DNA of 64,000 bases from Rhabditoides inermis (Eukaryota > Nematoda > Chromadorea > Rhabditida > Rhabditidae): the NCBI GenBank assembly GCA_963966185.1, contig CAWZYM010000284.1, positions 65,001 through 129,000 of the forward strand. The letters run 5' to 3'. Shown one piece after another: positions 44,408 to 59,175 of the stretch. The first letter of the stretch is position 1, and each line of letters starts with the position of its first letter. A model generated the notes under the pieces. It ran no database searches and had not been told where the DNA came from. It saw only the letters and a program-made list of their open reading frames with translations. The translations under genes and the position numbers were made by a program.

Positions 44408-47400
44408 CTATCTTGATCCGAATAGTGCGCGAGACGCTGAGTGCGACACAGATTCCTCTGAATCAGTAGTATTATCTCGAACCCAATCACTTCATCTATA
44501 ATACCTGCTCCGTCCATCCCTGCTCCTCCTCCTCCTCCTCGCTTCTTCTCCACTTTCCTCAGCTGCTCCGCCGGTATGTTCTCGATCAATCCTCGCAGAA
44601 AATGTTCAAACGGCTCATCCCTCGGCTTCTGTGACAACAGATCGCGCGCCACCTGGTCTGAAACGCACCCCCTCACCACAACACAAAACACACACAGAGA
44701 CACCACAACTCAGGAGCACAACACAAAACACAAACAGAGTCGCTGGCTGTTGGCGAGCTGTCCGGTCGAGCACTCCAGCACCCGAACCAACATCTGCTCG
44801 TCCGACAAGAGGTAGGCGCGCTCGTGCTGGCTGCAAGCACATAACACTCCCTACCTACCGTAACCCACACCTACCGTAACCCCACACCTACAGTACCCGC
44901 GCGCACTTACTATATACACTTTGCATCGGCGCAGCGTCCGTTGAGCTCCCAGGGACAGAGGGGCACGGCGGGGTCGACTTCCACTCTCCTCTGCAGTACC
45001 CGCTCCATCACTAGCTCGCCCCACTCCGCGTCCGACTCGTGCAACACCGCATCGAGTCGAGGCCGGGCCGACATCGTCACCAGATCATCCTTCGAACACT
45101 CCCTCTGCTTGGCTGGCTCCGCCCCCGCAGGCTCCGCCCTCGCTATTCTGGCGGCGAGCTGCTCTAGCCGGACAGGCTCCGTCGGCGGGGGCTCCGAGTT
45201 GGGTGTGTCGGTGCCACTGCGCGACGCTGACATCTTCTCCAGCAACACGCGACGCAGCTCCTCCTCGTCTAGCGTCTCCTGCACACAACAAAACACTCAC
45301 AACAATCCATATCCACACATAGCTACAGTACCCGTTCTCTCATTCGACTGACATCTGTCAACTCGACAATGTACGTTTCGCTCAGGTAGTCTCTCCACTC
45401 ACATCCCTGTGCTCCTCCATCTCCTCCTCTTTCTCCATGTCCTGTGAATCATCCATCGAGTCTTCGACCGTCTCCCCTCCCTCCTCCTCCTCCTCCTCAG
45501 TCTCCTCGCGCTGCGACGCCGCCGCAGGCTCGCCCATACCCATCTGGCTTTGCAGCCTGCAAGAGGGCGGGGTCAGTGTGGGCGGAGCCTATCCACTACA
45601 CCTCTTCAGTCTCTCCTCGCTCTCTTGCTGCTCTCTGAGCAACTTTGCCAGCTCGCGTTCCCTCTCGCGCTGCCGCCTCCTGAAACATGTTTGTATCACT
45701 TGAAGATGCGGTCAGTCTCTTTCAAATGGGATATCAAGGAATAGTATCACGACTCGACCAGGGCCATCGTCTCCACCCACTTCTCCTCCTCCATCTCCCT
45801 CTGCAGCTCGGCCTGCCTCCTCTGCGCGGCCAGTCGCTCGGCCCGCGCACGCGCTATCGACGCAGACAGCAGCGCTTTCTCAAAACACTTTTCAATAATA
45901 TCAAAAATACGCTACACTGCAATAACAAATATCCAGTTTCCGCTAGTTTGACCATGGTCATGCCTTACGACTTCTGCAAAAACCAACTGATTCTGCTAAT
46001 AATGAATAACTTCTTCCACAATCTTCTACTCACCGCCACGTCCTTCTGTTTCTGCTCGGCCTCCGTCTTCTCCTGCGCATACGTCTCCATCTGCTGGTCG
46101 GCCAGCTCAAGCTGCTTCTGAACAACGACAGATTTCCATTTCTCCACAATTTACAAATTACCACTCCCTATATTCAGCCGTACAAGCAGTCCACCCACCA
46201 GGATCAGGCTCTTCTTCTTCCTAATATTCTCCATCTGGTGGTGTTTGGTGCTGATGTATTGCTTGAGCCGCGACTCCTCCTTCTTCAGCCTCTCGTGCTC
46301 GGCCTCGTCATACTCCTCCTCCTCCTCCACTCTCTTCTTCGCAGCCGCTACTTCACTCTTCTTCTCCTGCTCCTTCTCCCGCACTCGCTTCTCTGCCTGT
46401 TTCTTGTTTGGTACTACATCAGACGCCTGAAATGATCGAATAAGCAAAATAAACTAATAAGAAGAAACCTCACCCTGTCCTGTCCCAGCCGAATCGTCAT
46501 CTGCCTCTGCACCTCCTTCTTGTTCTTCTTCCCACCAGACGTATTCAGGTTCATAGTCACCACCCTTCCCTGGGCGGTAGACGACGAGGTTTGCGCCTGA
46601 ACAGCAGAATAAGGCAAACCCCGTAGGAACACACAAACCACCACAGTTCTTTTCTTCTCTTTCCTTCCAACAACTGTCCTGTTCTAAGATGTTGTCAATT
46701 GTCATAAGAATGCTCGCGAACACAACTGGCTGACCTCCCCGCTCACCGTGGTGACGACCCGTATCTGTCCGTCGACCACTCTCCTGTGGGATGTGGTGGC
46801 CGAGTGGATGAGCATGCCGGGCGACAGCTGCTCCTTCTCCCCCTCCTCCTCCTCCGGACTGCCCCCTCCTGCCTTGCCGGCCTTCTTGCGCATCGACATC
46901 TGGGCGAGCAGCTGCAGGCGCATCGTCTCCGCCTCCTCCTCCGCCTCGCGAGACAGAGACGCGCGAGAGCGCATCCCACCGCCCGTCTGAGAGAGCATGT
47001 TGTAGTAACGATTATGAGGATGCGTCGTTGTAGTAAAGTTGTTGTAGTAATTTACAATTCAGATTAGCAGTGGTCACATAGAGATAGTTATCATATAAAT
47101 CCGCACTAGAGTGTTTGTGATAGATACAAACCAATTACTGACCGTGATTTTAGGCACATAAAATATACCTGCTTCGCCGACTTGCTCTCGTCGTCCGATA
47201 TGTCCATGCCCACGTCCTCGTAGTTGTCCGTGCTCACGTCCAAACCCGAAGCTGGAGCGATCAATAAATCGATATTCGATCAATACACCGCTACCTTTCT
47301 CAGGCGACGACGATGACTTGGACTCGCTTTCGGCATCGGCGGGAAAGACTGGCGGTGGCGGCGGAGGGGGTATGGGCTGAAAAGTGAATCAATGAGAAAA

Positions 47401-48650
47401 ATCAATGAGAAAAATCAATGAGAAATTCATCTACGGTATTGGTGATTTTTTTTGGATTGTATTGGTGATATTGGTACTACTGGTGGTGGCGTGGGCGTGG
47501 TACTAATATTGACATTGTAAGCAAATGATACATACACACTGCATTCACACCGTGAAATGTAACATTTACAGGTTAATATTGAAGAATCACCCATACCTCA
47601 TCGTCCTCCTCCAGATCGGGCGGGAGTGGCGGGGGCGGTATGAGAGCGGCAGACCAGTGGGAAGACATGGGGAGAGAGGGCTTGGCGGGAGGCGGGGCCG
47701 CCTCCGCCGGCTTCTCCCATGTCTCCTTCTCCTTCACCGCCTGCTCGCCTGGCGGCGCGGGCTCGGGGCTGGGCCGCTTGCGCTTACGCAACTCCCGCTC
47801 CCTCTCGCGCTCTCTCTCACGCTCGCGCTGCTTCTCCTCCTCGCGCCGACGCGCCTGAGAAGTTACCAAATTGAAGAAAAAAAGCGATAACAAATAGTAA
47901 ACTGACCTTCTCATGTCTCCTCTCGCGCTCCTTCTGTCGCAGTCGGTAGTCTCGCTCGTAGTCCGACTCCTTGCGACTCGGCTTGCGCGGAGACGCCTTC
48001 TCCACTCGTGAATCGCGAGAACAGGCGCGAGTCACTGTAAGCTCATGTTTTTTGGTTGCTTACAGAGAATTGAAGTCAGCGGACAATGCGAAATGCCACG
48101 TGGTCAGGAAACGTACACTTGACGGGTAATGAATTTAGTGAAAATCCAACCTTTAGGAGGATCATGGCGAGGCATGTCGTGATCGCTGACCTCGCCTTCT
48201 TCCTTGTCACGAATTCGCAACTGTGCGACGGCTTCGGAGGTCTGCTATGAGAAAATGACAACAAGAACCAATCAAACCCGCACCTGATCAGTATTCGTCG
48301 GATGCGCGGCGGAGTCTGCAGTGGTCGTCCGTATAAATGATGAGAATGTGACGTTGGACGTGGACGCCATCTGAAACAACAACGATAATTACAAATATAG
48401 TAAAATTGCAAAGACAAAGAGAACTGTAACGTACGCACCCAGTTGCTGGGGTTGGTGTGGAACTCGGTTAATATGCGATCGACTTCGTCCTCTTCGACCG
48501 GATCGCCACTGAAACATAAATACATGTCATCACTATGAACTGAACACAAAAATAAACAACGCCACACCTGGGGATCTCGTCGATCTCGCCGTCTTCGAGC
48601 TGCACTAGCGGATCGCTCTGGGTGGCCGTAGCCGGTTCAAGTTGACTCAT
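44408..48650 (-). CDS. ZFC3H1-like zinc-finger protein (nuclear exosome adaptor), about 19 exons
   Basis: About 19 exons joined by introns of 39-219 nt encode roughly 860 residues. The start is ATG at 48650; an acceptor (TATTTCAG) ends seven bases upstream. The protein is rich in charged, low-complexity and coiled-coil stretches (KERERRHEK, RREEEKQRERER, an Ile/Pro-rich PPPPLPP block). Near residue 750 is CPWELNGRCADAKCIYQH, a C-x7-C-x4-C-x3-H finger of the type that ends ZFC3H1 and fission-yeast Red1. In mammals ZFC3H1 joins MTR4 and PABPN1 in the PAXT connection, which feeds polyadenylated nuclear RNA to the exosome. The last exon may be 44408-44457 (ending RALFGSR), or the frame may read on to 44278. 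Exon sum is one base off. Divergent from UPF0415. Confidence 0.75.
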
Positions 48651-48956
48651 AGCCAAGCTGAAATAATTACCCATCAATACAGACATGCCAGGTTGTTTTC
48701 GTTTACGAAAACAGTATTTAGTTAAACAAACGAACATCATAACACAGAAAATGAAGAAAAAACAGGCCAATGGTTTGGAAACGTTTATTAGACCCAGTCA
48801 GACGAGAGAAAACACACGAATAGAAGAGAAATTAGACACTATACATATTTGCTGGAGCGAATAAATTTGACTTCAAATTTCGTCTTTTTTCTCCTTCGTT
48901 CCTTTTTCACGCTTTTCCATGTTGTATTCATATCTTATATGTTTACTTTCAGATTA
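48651..48956. promoter_or_regulatory. Divergent promoter region, ZFC3H1-like / UPF0415
   Basis: 306 nt between two divergent start codons. Acceptor sequences lie at both sides: seven bases before the minus-strand ATG and TTACTTTCAG four bases before the plus-strand ATG (48957). Both genes therefore look trans-spliced, and both promoters must share this interval. AT-rich; no known motif stands out. Confidence 0.45.
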
Positions 48957-51900
48957 ATGGCTGACGAAAACGAGAGCGACTTGCAAGAGCTGTTACAGCT
49001 GCGGCTAGATAGCGCAAGTGCTTTGGAGAAGAGGTGAGTAATGATTTTTCTTGATTGATTATTATCGTTTGTTTGTGCATGATGCGATGTTCTAAGGTTG
49101 AACGTCGAGCCTTTGACGAGCATCGACGGCGCTACCAAGCTGCGCAACCGACTCGCCAGCGAGGTCAAGTTCCTCCTCAGCGTGAGTCTTTCTCTTGCCA
49201 GTACTGTTTCACAAGTATCTTCAGCTGAAGGACGGCTCGTCTCCGCTGGAGCGGAAGTACCTGGACACGTCCAACCTCGTCCACCTCACAGCCATCGCCG
49301 ACGGCGCGGAGGCCAGGGCCGACACGGTCGTCGCCGTGCTCAAGCCATTCGTCCACCTCACCCCGCAGGGAACCACGTGGGTGGTATCTCTCTCTCTCTC
49401 TCTCTCTCTCCTTCCCTCCCTCTCTCTCTCTCCTCTCTGTCTATCATCTACTTCCAGGAAGACGAAGCACGTCGTCGACATTGTGGCAAAGAACGGCGAC
49501 GAATGGGTGAGTGCATTCACTGATTTTACCCGTAACCCGTTCCTTCTTCGCTTCTTCTTAGCCCTGTTGTATTGCGTCTGGTTTGTCTTACTACTCACAG
49601 AAAGTTGCAACTTTGTCTTAATGTATGGACATGTTAAGCCCCTCTTGCAGATCAAGGTGATCTCGCGTTCTGCGAAGGGCATCGCCACCGACTGGCTCAC
49701 CGGCAGCCACAGGAACGTGCTCGAGCAGGCATGCACCTACCTGGAAGTGGGACAGTTTCCTATTTTCGATTTCGACATATTTCACCTCTGTCTTGACCAC
49801 TGCAATGATAATCAGTTCCAGATGTTCTATTTCGTTATGCGTTCGATTCGTGCATTCTGTGATCTGTATTCCCCCTCCTTCCAGATGTCTGACAAGTTTC
49901 CTCGCGCGTTCACCCCTCCGCTCGTCACGTTCGAGTTCATTGCCGGAGTTCCTGACAAGATCGCCAAGAAGATGCGCTGGATGGGCATGAACGTCATTGG
50001 AAAGGAGGTAAGCAATTCTCTCTTTCTCTCTCTCTCTCTCTCTTTCTTCTTTCATTCTCTTTTCGAGTGTTCGTTCTACCATGTTGCCAATGATTGATTG
50101 CTTCTTGCTACCGTGGAAACAAAAACAAAATTCCTTAGGTTACCTTTGGGCTCTTTTTTTTTATAGATTCATAATATGCGCATATGCCCCTTCCAGGTTC
50201 CGCTGGATTCTCTGGTGAAGGTGCCGGAGGACTTCCTCAGTGACTTGGAGTGCAGCGACGACGAGGATGATGGAGAGAAGGAGCAGGAGGAAGAAGATGG
50301 TGAGTGATTTTTGAATGTTATATCACAGACGATATTTTTCTGCATTATTGTCATTCAATTTGTGAGGCGATATCTGAAATATCTCTGAAACATAAGTCTT
50401 ACTGAATGAGAATGTCAACAGTTGTGTTATAATGAAGTTTTGAAAGCGAAAACGAACCCCATCATTTATTATTCGTGGTCTAAATTCAGTACATATCTCT
50501 TGACACCGCAACATATTGTTAGCGTTTTGAAAAAAAAACTTTTGGTATCTACTTTCGTTTATTTGTTTGATTCACGCGTATGCTCACTGTCACCTCACCT
50601 TCCTGCTATGCGTAATACCTCCCTTCCACGGGAGGGGGGTGGGGGATGTCAAGTCAAGCTATGGTTTTTGTCCTGGTTTGATAATGGAATGAAGGGAGGT
50701 TATGATGTCTTCTCTTGCAGACGCCTTAGCGGGTGCACATTTGGTGCATAATTTCATTTTATTCTCATGTCTGCTCTTCTCCCAGCAATGCCTCTCTTGC
50801 TTCAACGTTTCGTTCAATTACGTTAATGCCTTCTGTATCAGCCGCCTCGCTGCCTCCCGTCAACCTGGACGTGTCTGCTGTCTTCGTCCTCATCTCCAAC
50901 ATATGCCACACCGGAGGGCTCGACCATGAGTGAGTGGAGAGAGAGGGGGGGGGAGCTGGACGGCTTTGGATTAACTAATTGATGTGTATGACAATCTATA
51001 TTTGTCTAATGATTTGTGTCACATCGCCAGTAGAATTACAGCTGACAGCTCCAGCAAATTGTATTCGTTGTGAAACCACTCGCATGTTTCAGATTCGACT
51101 CGGCACTGCTCACCCAGCAGGCAGAGATGGAGAGGAAGTGCAAGGCGAGGCAGTGCCTGGCAGAGTTCATACAGGGTGAGGAGGGAGAGAGGGGAAGGAG
51201 AGAGAGGCAGAGAGAGAGGGAGAGAGAGAGAGAGAGGGAGAGAGAGAGATCTTCCAGGCCGGCAACTAGTCATGTGCAAGACAGCCAACGATCTGGTCGA
51301 CAAGATCTTGTTAACGGTGGGTTACTGTGTTTTGAATAGTGTTACGGTTACGGTAATGTGTATTACGGTAGCGGTAATGTGTATTACACTCAGTATTATT
51401 ATTTCTTCCTCTCTCGCATCGCGCGGTCGGGTCGAAATGATCTTCCCCCAGTACCCTTGAGCAAGGCGGGGAATAGCTCATGAGAACGCTGTTTTCCTAG
51501 CCCGCGGAGTTACTATTGTGGATTATAATGGAAGGAAAGGAAGATCCGGAGCTCCACTATCGTCTATAATGGTATCTAATTCTAATGGATTATGGAAAGG
51601 AAATCGAATGATTATCGACTGAATATCGATCTAATATCGCCTTTGACCTTCGACTCTACCATCCCCGTTGCTAAACTGTGTTTCTCCCAGCGCTTAGCCC
51701 TTGTGGTGTACCGTATGCACTTGTTGTATAGTCAGGATATAGCGATTCTGGATAAATGATTGATTGATTGTATTACGGTACTGTATTTACAGGTGGGAGG
51801 TGATGTGGAGCGCGCACGGTGGACAGAGCTGCGCAAGGAGATTAAGGTGGGAGTGCTGCAGTGTACGTGGATTATGTATTTGATACTGCAGGTTTTCCCC

Positions 51901-51969
51901 GACGAGATTTCGGAAAAGGCACAGGAGCTTCGGCCGAGTGAGCGAATCACGAAGAGGAGTATTGTGAGT

Positions 51970-52008
<39 letters not shown>

Positions 52009-52304
52009 CAGACAGAGAGAGAGAGAGAGATAGAGAGAGAGATCCTCTGCAGACTATCTTCGGTTCGGGCGACAGCTACCGCGCCATCACCGCCACCGCC
52101 AACCGCCACTTTGTCGCGTCCGCCCACCACCAGGTACTGTAGTACTGTGATCACTGTACTGTGTAGGTGTACTGTACATTGCGAGTACTGTATTTTCAGG
52201 GAGTCAACTTCGATGTCTTCATCCACGAGTCTCGTGCGTTGAGCGAGAAGAAGGAGCTGCCCCTCGGATCGTCGGCCGTCATCAACGGAATCGAGCAGCT
52301 CTAG
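48957..52304 (+). CDS. UPF0415 family protein (C7orf25 ortholog)
   Basis: Fourteen exons sum to 1,227 nt, 408 residues. It matches human C7orf25 across its length: GATKLRNRLASEVKFL, LDTSNLVHLTAI, TKHVVDIVAKNGDEWI, NVLEQA, PPLVTFEFIAGVPDKIAKKM, the acidic hinge SDDEDDGEKEQEEED, NLDVSAVFVLISN, TQQAEMERK, TIFGSGDSYRAIT, ANRHFVASAHHQGVNFDVFI. The molecular function is not established. The exon starting at 50842 was chosen because phase and homology both require the acceptor TGTATCAG; the longer frames upstream of it are intronic. The intron 51317-51792 contains a complete copy of dispersed repeat B. WDR83 follows 344 nt downstream on the same strand. Confidence 0.93.
51400..51770 (-). repeat. Dispersed repeat family B, longest copy
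   Basis: On the minus strand it starts TTTATCCAGAATCGCTATAT and runs through CTGACTATACAACAAGTGC, GGGCTAAGCGCTG, GATATTAGATCGATATTCAG, TTTCCTTTCCATAATCC, GACGATAGTGGAGC, ATTATAATCCACAATAGTA and GGGGAAGATCATTTCGAC. The same order is found, split in two, at 57560-57768 and 58350-58520. It occupies most of a UPF0415 intron, antisense to the gene. No coding frame. Confidence 0.9.
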
Positions 52305-52648
52305 GCATACGGTAGCAATAAGTATACGGTATGTGTAATATTGGTGACCCTCGTTCAATACGTGTCGACTTGCGCTCTCCGATGTGATATAGTCCCCGTG
52401 AATCGATGATGACTTGCTATCTCGCCTCGATGATGTAGTGCCGTGTTGTTGTTGTTTTGTTAGACTATTTGCTAGGAATTATTATTGTGAATCGCATTAT
52501 TAGATTTATATGGTGTTGAAATAATAAATGGTTTGATATTTCATTTTTAGTTATTGGATATAGTTTCCATAATGTAATTACAATGGTTAGATAACCGTGA
52601 AATATCTAATGTGCTCGAAACGTACTTGTGTGATGTTATTATTACAGT
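52305..52648 (+). promoter_or_regulatory. Operon-type intercistronic region, UPF0415 / WDR83
   Basis: 344 nt with an AATAAA polyadenylation signal at about 52522-52527 and the acceptor ATTATTACAG ending at 52647, one base before the WDR83 ATG. The arrangement (same strand, signal, then acceptor at the next ATG) is that of nematode operons. Confidence 0.55.
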
Positions 52649-56250
<3,602 letters not shown>

Positions 56251-56541
56251 GGGAGCAGGAGCAGGAGCCGTATATGATTGCATTGGTTGTGTCTTGGCGT
56301 TTGTGTCGTTGAATGTTTTGTCCGTTGTAAATAAATAGTTTTTTCGAGGTGAAGGGAATAGTTTAACAGTGTTTCGAAGTACCTACTCGATGAACATTGT
56401 TGATTGCCGGTTAGATTATGGATTATATGATGTCGCTCCCGACTGCCTGCCATATATCACAACTCACAACATCGAATCGAATCGATATTAACAGATTATC
56501 GCCGCACACTAGTCGTATACTCTTTTCCCGCACATTCACAA

Positions 56542-56800
56542 ATGTTACTATCACTAGTGCTACCTTTTCTGCTCGCGTTAACTGCAGGCTCTGCTGCAAT
56601 GGACACCAACCAGAATCAGTCCATATCCAGTCACGTTTTGGACATTGGTGGGTTTTGCAGAAGAGTTTCAATGAAATGTGTTCGTAACTCAGCCAATGGT
56701 CATCCGGCCAGTGGTGTAAGACTGGAGGCATTCATTCAGGAGAATGGAGAGTGGAAGAACATTGGAGAAACGTGAGTCGAAAGAGGGAAGGGGGAGGGGG

Positions 56801-56841
<41 letters not shown>

Positions 56842-57138
56842 AGAAAGAGGGAGAGAGAGATTGCAGTGTGACCGCGCCGACAGGCCGAGTCGATTCCATC
56901 CACCCCTCCATCCCACTCACTCTCGGAATCTACAAGATTGTCTTTCACACTCAAGACTATTTCGCACAGCTCGGACAGCCCACATTCTACCCGATCATTG
57001 AGGCGAGTGCAAGAATTGTACAATGATTTTATGTTTTGTAACTTACAGGTGATTTTCAACCTTACTGACGTATCTCAACACTACCATGTTCCTCTTACAC
57101 TATCCAACTACGGATATTCGACATATAAGGGACAGTAA
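56542..57138 (+). CDS. Transthyretin-like / 5-hydroxyisourate hydrolase family protein
   Basis: Four exons (56542-56647, 56693-56771, 56867-57002, 57049-57138) sum to 411 nt, 136 residues. The hydrophobic N-terminus (MLLSLVLPFLLALTAG) looks like a signal peptide. The family core follows: SSHVLDIANGHPASGVRLE, TGRVDS, GIYKIVF, FYPIIEVIFNL, HYHVPLTLSNYGYSTYKGQ. HIU hydrolases convert the uricase product 5-hydroxyisourate to OHCU using His, Arg, His and the C-terminal YRGS tetrapeptide. Both His and the Arg are visible, but YRGS reads YKGQ. The 45-nt first intron keeps the frame open, so a naive model would insert 15 wrong residues. The third intron begins with GC. It lies 291 nt after WDR83 but lacks an acceptor at its ATG, so it probably has its own promoter. 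Confidence 0.88.
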
Positions 57139-57555
57139 ACTGACAAATAAATATTTATATCATATTTTCTTTGTTCTGCTCACACCCTAGTTTGAAAAGA
57201 AAAGATTTATTGAAAGAGAAAGGTGAAAAAGGGGCTCTGTGAAAAATCAAAGATGGATGTTGTTGGAACTTTTCGATCGGCTTCACGTAGTGGCAGATGT
57301 CACAGGAAGCTTTGCATTTCAAGGCGCTTTCTTCTCCATTTGTAGATATCCTGGTGGCTATGAACAATCTTCTCACATGTATGGTGTAGTTTTAGGGTTC
57401 GGATGAGATAGCCTTCATAGTTCTTGCCTCAATGTGACATCTCCTCTCTTGCTTCAGGAGCATCTTCAATCAACTCAACGAATGGAGAATGGGAAAAATG
57501 TAGCGACCGTATAGTGCTCTTAGAATGGTCTAATGGGTAGTTCCTTTAATCAATC
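57139..57555. other. 3' region after the TTR-like gene, no gene seen
   Basis: AATAAA occurs at about 57147 and probably ends the TTR-like transcript. A minus-strand frame over 57155-57376 with closely spaced Cys residues (CKASCDICHYVKP) has no supporting splice structure and is left unannotated. Confidence 0.4.
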
Positions 57556-57559
57556 AATC

Positions 57560-58520
57560 AATCATTTATCCAGAATCGCTATATCCTGACTATACAACAA
57601 GTGCGTACGGTACACCACAAGGGCTAAGCGCTGTGAGAAACACAGTTTAGCAACGGGGATGGTAGGGTCGAAGGTCGAAAGTCGATATTAGATCGATAAT
57701 CAGTCGATAATCATTCGATTTCCTTTCCATAATCCATTAGAATTAGATACTATTATAGACGATAGTGCAATACGATGGGTAGTCGTATCCTTCGTCCACA
57801 GTGACAACACGGGCCAGAAGATATTTATTGACAGTCACAACATGCGCGTGGTGGTGTGCGCTATACACTGATGAGAGAGCGAGGCTGCGCAGCAAGTCGA
57901 GTCAAGTCAAGTCAAGTGTTTATCCGGAATCGTTATAGCTGAATATGACAATCACAATCACATTGATAGGATAGGAAGCATACAGTGGGCCAAGATCTTA
58001 TGGGCTAACGCCGGGGAAAGACAGTTGGGCAGACGAGGTTAGTGGCGGAAGACGATTCTTGATCGATAGTTCTCCGATACTTGATCGATATTCTTTCCAT
58101 AGACCATTAGAGTACCATTGTTGATGTGACAGCGCCGGAGACTCCTTTGCTTTGCACATAGTATCTCCTCGCGCCTGAACTGCTTCCACATGAGCTACTT
58201 CCCGCCGGCTCAATGGATGTCTTGGGAAAGATTCTTGTCGATGCGCCCGATCATCCGGCAGCGGCGGGGCAAAATGAAGACCCGACCGCACGCCGCGGGG
58301 AGAAGAAAAAGAATATATCGCGGCTGCGCAGCAGCCGCGACATAATCCGGACCATCGCAATAGTGGGGCTCCGGGTGTTCCTTTCCTTCCATTATAATCC
58401 ACAATAGTAACTCCGCGGGCTAGGAAGACAGCGTTCTCATGAGCTATTCCCCGCCTTGCTCAAGGGTACTGGGGAAAGATCATTTCGACTCGACCGCGCG
58501 ATGCGAGAGAGGAAGAAATA
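57560..58520 (+). repeat. Dispersed repeat B interrupted by a nested insertion
   Basis: The left part 57560-57768 and the right part about 58350-58520 together match the 51400-51770 repeat in one orientation. Between them lie about 580 bp that the other copy lacks. The insertion has short inverted ends (CAATACGATGG and CCATCGCAATAG) and repeats ATAGTG at both junctions, as a six-base target duplication would. Confidence 0.75.
57769..58352. mobile_element. Nested non-autonomous insertion with short inverted ends
   Basis: About 584 bp inserted in repeat B between GACGATAGTG and GGGCTCCGG. Ends are imperfect inverted repeats of about ten bases. Its body (about 57905-58300) is itself distantly related to repeat B: TTTATCCGGAATCGTTATAG, GGGCTAACGC, TTCTTTCCATAGACCATTAG, GGGAAAGATTC. 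It contains the hairpin CGCGGCTGC-GCA-GCAGCCGCG at 58319-58339. No open frame of interest. Confidence 0.65.
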
Positions 58521-59175
58521 ATAATTCCTTCAATCATGCCGCAAAACTTTATGGTTCGGCTTCAATCAATAGAGGAAACGCCGTGTTAATTGAGTTTATT
58601 CTGAATGAGCTGTTTGCTTGGATATAAAGGATGGGGTAAATGGCTTTTACATGTTTGGTAATGCAACATTTGACTGTACGTGCCACCGAAAAGATAAGAG
58701 AAGCGATAAAGCAATAATTTGGTACTCGATTTTGAACAGGCGATACGAAGAACGACTAACGATTGAACCAGCAAAATAGTAGTAGTGAAATGATATTGTT
58801 TTAATAATTAGAAATGATTGAAGCTAAATGATTTAAGTAGTTTTTTTTTCTTTCTTGATAATCCCAATAACCATTCATTGAGATGTCTTTGTCTACTGTA
58901 ACATTTTGTTGCTATTGAAGTCTAGATGTCTATATGAAAATCTAGATGAAAATCCAGCCTATCACAAGAGTTTGCATAACAACGATACCCAAAAGGCAAA
59001 CACAACACAAACAGAACAAAATCATTTATTCACTTGCACCGACTAGTAACCAGTGTCACACCAGTATTCTCGAGTATCTATTGTCTATCAGCATCTAACG
59101 AGTATCTATCTGGTCTCTTGTCCCTACTCTACTGTCCTGTCTAATATCTCTACTGTTTCTGACGAGACGAGTCCT
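58521..59175. other. 3' flank of the BCAT gene, no gene seen
   Basis: AT-rich. On the minus strand AATAAA (TTTATT at about 59024 on the plus strand) lies about 150 nt past the BCAT stop and is a candidate polyadenylation signal. Confidence 0.4.

Noticed and set aside
50702..50841. UPF0415 exon starting at CTCTTGCAG or CTTCTCCCAG
   Set aside because: Both put the conserved NLDVSAVFVLISN block out of frame; only the acceptor ending at 50841 fits.
57155..57376. Minus-strand frame with CKASCDICHYVKP, a possible zinc-binding remnant
   Set aside because: One short frame, no splice partners, no clear family; could be chance.
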